From Episyrphus balteatus (lineage: Eukaryota > Arthropoda > Insecta > Diptera > Syrphidae), in contig NC_079135.1 in assembly GCF_945859705.1 (NCBI RefSeq), forward strand, positions 123,137,551-123,201,550: 64,000 nt of DNA, given 5' to 3'. The notes beneath the pieces were generated by a model. That model was not told the DNA's origin, ran no database searches, and saw only the letters and a program-made list of their open reading frames with translations. The position numbers and the translations under genes are program-made. Of the stretch, positions 57,901 to 64,000 are shown one piece after another. How positions within the stretch are numbered: position 1 is the stretch's first letter; every line of letters begins with the position of its first letter.

Positions 57901-58550
57901 TTTTTCAAGAGGTTTGCTCACTCCTTGGCATCAAGAAGACGCGAACAACACCGCTTCATCCACAATCTGATGGGATGGTTGAGCGATTTAACAGGACACT
58001 TAAGGAACACCTGTCAAAAGTAGTCAATGATAATCAACGAGACTGGGACCGACATATTCCATTATTCTTGATGGCTTATAGAAGTGCAACACATAGTTCT
58101 ACTGGACATACACCATCGGAAGTCCTATTTGGCTCAACAATACGTCTGCCAAGTGAGATAAAATTTGGAAGTGTTCCAAACGAGCCACATGAAATGGATG
58201 AGTACGTAGATAAACTGAAAGGAACACTGGCTGACATTCACCAACGGACAAGGACAAATATAAAAGCGTCTAGTGACAGGATGAAAACAAGATATGACGC
58301 ACGAGCGACAGCAACAGGGTTTCAAGAAGGAGAACTTGTGTGGTTTTACAATCCCCACCGACAAAAGGGACTATCACCGAAGCTACAACAAAACTGGGAA
58401 GGCCCTTACACAGTAATAACCAGAATTAACGACGTGGTTTACCGTATACAAAGAGGGGTAAGAGGCAAACTAAAGGTAGTTCATTGTGACCGTTTACATC
58501 GTTATAATGGTGATAGAAGCAATGGAGTTGTTCGGGACGAACAATCCTAA
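54951..58550 (+). CDS. pol: Pol polyprotein: protease, RT, RNase H, integrase
   Basis: About 1199 residues reached by a -1 shift from gag. Domains in order: aspartic protease with DTGATAS (Asp codon at 55098); reverse transcriptase with YPLPRISDTL, FSTLDLKSGYWQV, FNVMPFGLCNAPATF and the catalytic YLDD (56340-56351); RNase H with IDADASNVGVGAVLSQ and ERNYCVTRRELLALV; integrase with the HHCC zinc site (GGHLGINK, CRKCDTC), then the DDE core (IAIDVAGPF, HSDQGRNF, HPQSDGMVERFNRTL), and a GPY/F-like GPYTVITRIN at the C-terminus. All catalytic residues inspected are present, so this copy looks competent. No envelope follows. This domain order defines Ty3/Gypsy. Confidence 0.97.
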   Translation, partial: RVRTNFEGQKLVSGIDGPRTTIQVSQTKRDNKSLTVEATINNKQHVATIDTGATASIVRRDLVKMTWLHNTNSYRLKTATGEAARVYGEVRLTIRMAELEFSHVFLVADICDECIIGIDFMKEHGIILDIGNQVLKYRNVEIPMVYGNENSTTIRTVIKEDMCLPPSSEVFVWTKLKGNFGSHRYLMVEPEVEQSSQNIIIGKTLVAPKNNMVPVRILNIKPYPIKLKKGEVVGQCESVAAITKINEVDTQMTMNSEKLKKQILNSDNLSQHQLNVAGRLLHEYADIFSSPSGQYGRTQLVQHRIDTGDARPIRQPARRLPLAKQGEVEEMITTMKKDGLIENSKSPWASPVVLVKKKDGSTRFCVDYRRLNDVTKKDSYPLPRISDTLDAMEGAQWFSTLDLKSGYWQVEIHPEDREKTAFSTGNGLWQFNVMPFGLCNAPATFERLMECVLNGLTWKSCLVYLDDVIVYGKTFDDHCENLKAVFQRLREAHLKLNPKKCALFKTEVKYLGHIISSQGVKTDPEKVDTVKNWPTPQDKHQLRSFLGLATYYRRFVKDFARIAKSLHQLTEKGKPFKWSGECEKSFQELKLRLCEAPVLAYPTPGKQFIIDADASNVGVGAVLSQVHDGEEKVVAYFSKVLSKQERNYCVTRRELLALVLATKHFHKYIYGQKFLLRTDHGALNWLLNFKNPEGQVARWIEILQTYQCQIQHRRGKLHSNADALSRRPCKQDCKHCTRLEEKEVVAVRRTRADPICGWSNEELRMAQQEDSDIEPILAWKEHQEKPEWADISDRSPTLKAYWAQWDSLHVQEGLLRRKWESADGKSYVMQLVVPQSKVNDVLREMHGGTSGGHLGINKTLEKLRQQFYWLRMREDVEKWCRKCDTCAASKGPARKIQSKMQQYNVGAPFERIAIDVAGPFPETNNGNRYILVVMDYFSKWPEAFAIPNQETKTVVDKIVFHWVSRFGVPMELHSDQGRNFESKIFQEVCSLLGIKKTRTTPLHPQSDGMVERFNRTLKEHLSKVVNDNQRDWDRHIPLFLMAYRSATHSSTGHTPSEVLFGSTIRLPSEIKFGSVPNEPHEMDEYVDKLKGTLADIHQRTRTNIKASSDRMKTRYDARATATGFQEGELVWFYNPHRQKGLSPKLQQNWEGPYTVITRINDVVYRIQRGVRGKLKVVHCDRLHRYNGDRSNGVVRDEQS

Positions 58551-58561
58551 GAGGGGGGCAA
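58551..58561 (+). promoter_or_regulatory. Polypurine tract of the Gypsy element
   Basis: GAGGGGGGCAA lies directly after the pol stop and next to the 3' LTR. Confidence 0.8.
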
Positions 58562-59082
58562 TGTAACGATGAATTACTGAACTACTTTTAAGATAAAAGT
58601 CTGAACACACTACCTACTACTGCAAAGGTAGAAATGTGAACGGACCTTTAGTAATTAAGAAAAATATCTCACTGAACACATCTAAAAATATCCCACTGAA
58701 CATATCTCACTGAACACATCTCAAAATATCCCACACTGAACACATCTCAAAATATCCCACTAGACTGGAAGCCTTCCTGGAAAGGAAGTTTCGAGAGACA
58801 GGGACGAGAGCCTTCGAGGACGTTCTCGAGTCTCGAGATTCCGGTATAAAAGGCAGCGTAGACACCGACCGGACACAGTTTAATCTTGAAAGTGAAAGAG
58901 TACAGTACAAAGTGAAATAAAGTGTTGCGAATTGTTAGTAGTAAATAAAGTGATTTAAAAGTGTGTTTGTTTGAGCGAATAATAAAAGTAAATTGAGTTG
59001 AAATAAAGTGTGTTCTTATTTGAACGGAAATATAAGTGGAAATTAAATAAGTTTTATTGTGAACCCGGAATAAAACATTACA
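58562..59082 (+). repeat. 3' LTR of the Gypsy element
   Basis: Same 521 bp as the 5' LTR, with no differences noticed. Confidence 0.96.
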
Positions 59083-59086
59083 GTAT

Positions 59087-59808
59087 CTATTTGTGTTAAT
59101 TTGTAAACAAAATTAAACTTTTCTGATTTTTATCAATTTTATAGAAACTGTGCTTCTGTAACTTTTATCATTGGCGATAAAATTTATGAATGACTATAAA
59201 TTTATTTTTATATCATCAAAATAAAAAGAATTTCGTTCAAATTCATAATTTCTTAATTCATAAATTCTGAATTTGAAAGAAATTTTGCATTATTTTTGGA
59301 CTAACATTAATTTTATAGAAATTCAAAAATGTTTATAGCCAGTGATAGTTAAAGAACTGACGCTTTTACTACATCCAGCACATCAGCTAATTGATCTACA
59401 TTGGCGACCTCAAAAATCATAATTTGAGTCGAATTAAATACTTGTTATTGTCTAAAATCTAAATAGTACAAATGTTCAACAATTTAAGAAAAAAAAATTG
59501 TAATATTGTATTCAAAATATTTTCATCTCTTCCACCATCGTATTATATTCAAAAATAAAAATAATTCGGCTTTGTTAATTCCAACTGCAAATTTTGGGCA
59601 CACACCATTTGTTTACCTTGATAAACCCAATTAATACTTAATTAAGCACTCAAAAGTATGCAATTTCATAATAAAAGACGAGACGATAATGATACAGTTC
59701 GTCACATATTATCGTTTTGGTGATGCTCGTTTTGAAAATTACGGCATAAGTAGACTGATAATAACATAAAGGATACTTCAAATTTGAAAATTCCAGTTTC
59801 AAGAAACT
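59087..59808. other. Intergenic, nothing recognised
   Basis: AT-rich flank of the Gypsy insertion. Confidence 0.4.
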
Positions 59809-59936
59809 GGGGTCGAATTACGGCACACGATTACGATCATAACGTTTTGACTATTGCTCTCTCTATTTAATCAATAGAAACAAATAAGGACGCATAGCAA
59901 CCATACGTTTGCGAACGTATGCCGTAGTTCGACCCC
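59809..59936. mobile_element. 128-bp MITE with GGGGTCGAATTACGGCA ends
   Basis: GGGGTCGAATTACGGCA (59809-59825) pairs with TGCCGTAGTTCGACCCC (59920-59936); two mismatches at most. The interior is AT-rich. Confidence 0.8.
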
Positions 59937-60068
59937 TGGTTACTAAAAACACGTGATTTAAAAGACGTTTTCGGTAAAACTATTCGGTTTTTATTTTGTG
60001 TAAAATCCAAACAACCTTAACCTGACAAGATTCCACCCTGTAACATTCCATTTCAGTATTACCCTGTT

Positions 60069-60300
60069 GTGAACTTATTTCCAGTAACCCGCGACACAAT
60101 AGAAAGTGCAATGGACTATTACGCTAGAGGTCTGGGTTTCAGTCCCAGCCTCCACCACCTAAAAAATGTCATGGGTACTGCCTCTTGCGAGGAATTGAGT
60201 ACTATTGCAATAAAAAGTACATCTCTGCTTAAACTTAAAGAATGGTTGACAGTTGTTAGTAACTAGGCTTTGCCCCATCATGAGAGTGTTGTGGCACAAC
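60069..60300 (+). repeat. Possible SINE or LINE fragment with a B-box-like motif
   Basis: GGTCTGGGTTTCAGTCCCAG resembles a tRNA-type internal B box, and CTGCCTCTTGCGAGGAATTG follows. It is less AT-rich than its surroundings. I could not place the family, and the reading frame across it is not a known protein. Confidence 0.35.
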
Positions 60301-60828
60301 AAATATATTTATTTTATGAACTCCGTTCCAAGTTGTTCCCGTGCCTTGTATTGCTCTTATAGTCTTATAGATTGATAGTTGCAGCTATTTCCTCTTAAAT
60401 GAATTAATCATAAACAGTGTGGAAGTGAAACATAAAAAGTGTTTTTTTTTTATAAAATGTTTCCGCAAGTCCTTAATAAATTTTTATATATTTATATTTA
60501 TGTACAAAGAAATTAGTAATTTTATATTACATTTCATGTCTTTTTCTAACCATATTCTCTTTTTTTTTTCAACCATAAACTTATTCAATAAAAAAGAAAT
60601 ATAGAAAAAAGGACAAACAAACAAAAAAAAAAAATTAAAACTTTAAGTTGTATTGCAAAATGAACATTATTTTTATATCAACACATTTTTTTCTTTTCTA
60701 TTTTTTTTTTTTTTATGAATAGAAAAAAAAAAATTATTGCTGAACTCCAAGCCAGAAAATGTTGTCTTTAATTCTTGATTGTTGGATTCTATTTGTTTTT
60801 TTTTTTTTTTACATATTTGGCGTCATTT
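60301..60828. other. Downstream flank of Derlin-2
   Basis: Very AT-rich with long homopolymers; contains the presumed 3' UTR of the Derlin-2 exon on the minus strand, with an AATTAAAGA near 60765. Confidence 0.4.
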
Positions 60829-60988
60829 TTAATCTTGATGCGGACGAGCACCAGCAGCTGCTGCTTGATTATCATCACGCTCAAGTCGATTACCTTCACC
60901 AATTTGTTCGCCCCAATCAAAGCCTCCAGGACGATCTTCAGGCATTGGTTGATAGTTTCGATCTATGTGTTCGTTAAACATGACTTTT
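60829..60988 (-). CDS. Der-2: Derlin-2, last coding exon (partial)
   Basis: A minus-strand exon opening after a TTTTTAG acceptor, with one base completing a split codon, and running 53 codons to a TAA (including the stop). It encodes KVMFNEHIDRNYQPMPEDRP, then GGFDWGEQIGEGNRLERDDN and an alanine-rich end. DxNYxPxPEERPGGFxWGEGxRL is the cytosolic tail of Derlin-2, a rhomboid pseudoprotease of the ER membrane that helps retrotranslocate misfolded proteins; the WGEGNRL part is the SHP box that recruits the p97/TER94 ATPase. A QIGE insertion interrupts WGEG relative to the usual form. The membrane exons are not seen up to position 64000, so the preceding intron exceeds 3 kb and holds a transposon. 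Confidence 0.85.
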
Positions 60989-61217
60989 CTAAAAATATAA
61001 AAACATACATAATTTACAAACCAGTACATTGAAACTCAAGTAACTCGATGTAGTCTAGTAATTTTAGGTTATATCTGCGGAAAAATTCCTAGTGGACTGA
61101 ATTTTGGTATATGTACCTATACCTTTCTTCCGGCGTTGTAACGAAGATGTGAAAAATCGACATTGATATCTATGCCGGATAAAAAATTCATTAGGGTCAA
61201 AAGGTCACGTAAAAATG

Positions 61218-61555
61218 AAGAATGTTTAATCGTTGGAATAAGGTACTATGAAAAGCTCTGCTCGACTGGTCTTCTACTAAAAAAAACTGTTCAAAATCTA
61301 AGAACGATACCTAGGGTAATGCAGAAACGACTCAATAGTCCCTACGTATTTTATCATAGGAATTTTAATGGGCAACTGTTAATAACATTAATTTTTGTCT
61401 ATAAAACCAAATAATTCACCCAAAAAAAACTTTTTACGCAGGTTTTCCTTTTGCATTAATCAAATCTCAAAACCTGTTACAAGAAAATACTATATTTCTT
61501 TCAGAATAGCAGAGCTTCTATCAGTACCTTATTCCAACGATCAAACATTCTCCAT
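61218..61555. repeat. Nested inverted repeat
   Basis: GAATGTTTAATCGTTGGAAT, AAGGTACTATGAAAAGCTCT (from about 61220) is inverted at about 61507-61551 (AGAGCTTCTATCAGTACCTT, ATTCCAACGATCAAACATTC). The reading frames overlapping it are by-products. Confidence 0.7.
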
Positions 61556-62529
61556 TCATGATTGGCTATTCTGCTATTTTAGGGAAAGGATAAGGTTCTT
61601 TTTATATTGTGGATTGTGGTAAACACCATAACACAGTACCAACTCATAAAGGAGCTTAATTCTTCGAGTTCGGAATAAAATTTTGAGGCTCGTAGCTTCT
61701 TAATTAATGCAAGATGGAGTTCTTTCCAAGTTAAGAGTGTCGTCACGTTATTCCTCAATAAAAAAAAAAAGAATTGGACCGGTCTAGAAATTTTAGAAAC
61801 CTTATAACAGTCCAAAATTAGCTGCTGAAAAAGCTTTACGGTAAGTAACAGATTGATAACAAGCTCAAAACTACAGTTAAATCATGTTTAAAAAGTTTTT
61901 CCTGAAGAATGAAGGCGCTTATTGCAGAAAGAGGGAAACATGCACAATTTCCAAAAAAATATTTTTTTCCTTTTTTTATTATTTTTTATCTCATTTTTTT
62001 TGCATTTTTGAAGTGAAAACTTCTTTAGTATCGAAGTGATTTGAAAGACGATGAAACGAAAAAGAGACGCACAGCTTAAACTATATATAATAGATATAAA
62101 AATCGTTGATATATCATTTGATATTTGTGTTAACTTGAAAATGAGTAATAAGAAGGAATTTTTCGAAATTCAAAAATTTAATAGGGTAAATAAGGGTAAA
62201 TCGAGATAGTAAAAAATAGTTATTTCCTAAACGGTAAATTGTAGAGAGTTGAGGTATTGGTATTGAACAAATTCTTAAAAATTTCAAAACTAAGTTTTGA
62301 AGGGGTTTTTTTTTAAATGAAAACATGTACTTAGTAGACCTTTGACAAAGTGGTTAAGTAATGTAGGTGGGGGAAACTTTTTTTGACAATTTAACAGATG
62401 TCATTAGAAAGTTAATGAAAACGTTATTTATTTATCTTTTTTATTTTAATAGATAAATAAATGAAATTTAAACCGTTGATAGATGATAACTATCTTGTAT
62501 AGAATTAATTTTATATTTGGGCAATTCCA

Positions 62530-63255
62530 TGATAACTCACGTTACATTCACAAAAATTTCCAACACATAAATAATTTTTTTTTTCTTCAATTTTAATGTA
62601 AATTGATACGAAATTACTATCCATGAATGGAGCATAATTATTACTTTCATAATTAACTAAAAAAATTGTCTTTATTTTTAACAATTGCTTTGGAAAAATA
62701 AAAGTTTGATGGTAACTCACGTTACAAAAATCGGATACGAATTTTAAGAGTCCGACAGTATGAAGTTTTTATGTGAAATTAATGTCGTTTTCGATTGGTT
62801 TCACTCAAGGATTCACTCATTCTGAAATCCAATAAAACAGTTTGAATCGTTTCCACTCAATTCTGAAAGTTTGTATCGGTGTTAGTGAATAATCAAATAA
62901 AAAAATTTAATTTTGTACGAGAAAATTTTGTTTGACATTTATTTTCTATGTATAAGTAATTTTGAGTCGATTCTGATTTGAAATAGAGAAGAGAATTTTA
63001 CTTCAGAGAAGCGTTTAAGCTGTCATGTTTTTGTGAATAAAACGCTTTCAGAAGGCTTCTGAATGCTTCCGGACGGCCAATCGAAAACGACATAAGAATC
63101 TTAAATTGTTTTCAATGAAGATTCCATACATACAAAATTACAAGCTTTTAATATGAGTGACAAAACCAAACATTTTTTCAATATTTCGAGAAAAAATTTT
63201 AAAATATTTAGGTAACTCACGTTACATTATTTTGGTAACTCATGTTACCTGCGAT
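62530..63255. repeat. Dispersed GTAACTCACGTTAC motifs
   Basis: The interrupted palindrome (G)(G/A)TAAC-TCAC-GTTAC appears near 62532, 62712 and 63212, and as GTAACTCATGTTAC near 63236. The wider sequence is otherwise AT-rich and unrelated between sites. Confidence 0.6.
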
Positions 63256-64000
63256 TTGTGGTTCCAAAAGTAAAGAAAAGATGCATTTTCACTCAAGTTT
63301 TTTTTTAATCGAATAGTGTGTAACGAAGCTTGCTTAAATGTTAACATATTTTAGCACTCACGAGGGGATATTGTCATCGTCACTATTACAATCATCATAT
63401 TTTCAGTTTGCTTGTTTATCCGTCATTTTCATGTGAAATTCTTCTGTTGTTGGCAAGCTTATGCTATAAAAATGCTTTAAGATTATTAAACCCCTAAATT
63501 TTATCTCTATCCATAAGGGAATACAACAAAGAATCTTTTCTTGCAACTTGCATAAAGAGTTGCCGTTTGTAAATAGTAATTTGCTAATAAAAAAAGTAAA
63601 AAAGACTGCATAATTTGTTCAAAATTCGTGTCCACTTTTTCATGGAATTACCCATTTATAATCCAGAAAAAACGGTAAAAAGTGGCAATCAACAATTTTG
63701 AAGGTTTCGCTTCTACCACGTGTGGATTGCACACATGTTTTTTCTTTTTACCCTTTTTTTCAAATAATCTGTATTTACTTGCTTATATGAGCGATTGAGA
63801 CCAAAAGAATACAATCTACTTCGATAAAAACCTCAAAAATTGAGCCACATAAACCAAAAAGAAAAACTGATTTTCATGACCTTTTGACCCTAATAAATTT
63901 TTTAGCCGGCATTGATACAATGTCGATTTTTCACATCTTCATTACAACGCCGTTATAAAGGTCTATACCAAAATTCAGCCTACTAGGAATTATTCCACAT

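Larger units (their letters stand above)
52822..59082 (+). mobile_element. Intact Ty3/Gypsy LTR retrotransposon
   Basis: Two 521-bp LTRs (52822-53342, 58562-59082) appear identical; GTAT flanks both ends (52818-52821, 59083-59086) as a 4-bp target duplication. It has a primer-binding site, gag, pol with protease, RT, RNase H and integrase in Gypsy order, a polypurine tract and no envelope frame. Matching LTRs and uninterrupted frames point to a very recent, possibly active insertion. Confidence 0.97.
61078..64000. mobile_element. TIR-bounded element in the Derlin-2 intron (right end at window edge)
   Basis: The left end (TGCGGAAAAATTCCTAGTGG through GAAGATGTGAAAAATCGACA, TTGATATCTATGCCGG, AGGGTCAAAAGGTCA; about 61078-61210) is inverted at about 63875-64000. 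Arms are about 130 bp and diverged by several percent. The 2.6-kb interior has no transposase that I recognise. A nested inverted repeat and several GTAAC...GTTAC motifs lie inside. Confidence 0.75.

Noticed and set aside
60110..60165. tRNA gene
   Set aside because: A B-box-like stretch is present but no A box, anticodon arm or acceptor stem could be folded around it.

Overview
The window looks like nuclear DNA from an insect, most likely a fly (Diptera). Overall it is AT-rich. The genes carry spliceosomal introns with GT/AG ends, and the recognisable proteins (TAF5, INO80E, a PTC7-type phosphatase, ATP synthase coupling factor 6, Derlin-2 and a VAMP7 longin domain) read as fly-like orthologues. 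Species and chromosome cannot be told from the sequence. Most of the window is transposable elements, foldback palindromes and satellites in several age classes.

Layout. 1-1036: inverted plus tandem 317-bp units, each holding a hammerhead-ribozyme motif. 1037-2645: a non-coding segment that recurs at 14657-15450, here interrupted by an 861-bp TIR element. 3230-3718 (-): two exons of a VAMP7-type longin domain. 4354-12435: an LTR retroelement with matching 257-bp LTRs and a TAGTG target duplication but no gag or pol; its interior is simple repeat and minisatellite. 12738-16640: two arrays of an 11-bp palindromic repeat flanking a 1.2-kb core with an inverted boundary motif (foldback-like). 16894-17833: a palindromic element. 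18332-20329 (+): TAF5. 21095-21640: a dead LINE. 22009-22899 (-): INO80E in four exons. 23359-24978: a MITE cluster. 25557-46361 (+): PTC7-like phosphatase in five exons, with introns of 12.7 and 7.0 kb full of decayed transposons. 50686-51143 (+): ATPsynCF6. 52822-59082 (+): an intact Ty3/Gypsy element with matching 521-bp LTRs and a GGGAAAC -1 frameshift site. 60829-60988 (-): last exon of Derlin-2. 61078 to the window end: a TIR-bounded element in the Derlin-2 intron.

The host genes are unrelated housekeeping genes: basal transcription (TAF5), chromatin remodelling (INO80E), mitochondrial function (PTC7 phosphatase, ATP synthase F6), ER-associated degradation (Derlin-2) and vesicle fusion (VAMP7). 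TAF5 and INO80E are convergent; INO80E and the phosphatase are divergent.

The most unusual items are three: the tandem type III hammerhead repeats, supported by a diverged second locus that keeps loop-loop complementarity; the 11-bp satellite, whose unit reads as a p53-type half-site and which sits as the arms of a foldback-like structure; and the large, apparently recent LTR element made almost entirely of non-coding repeats.
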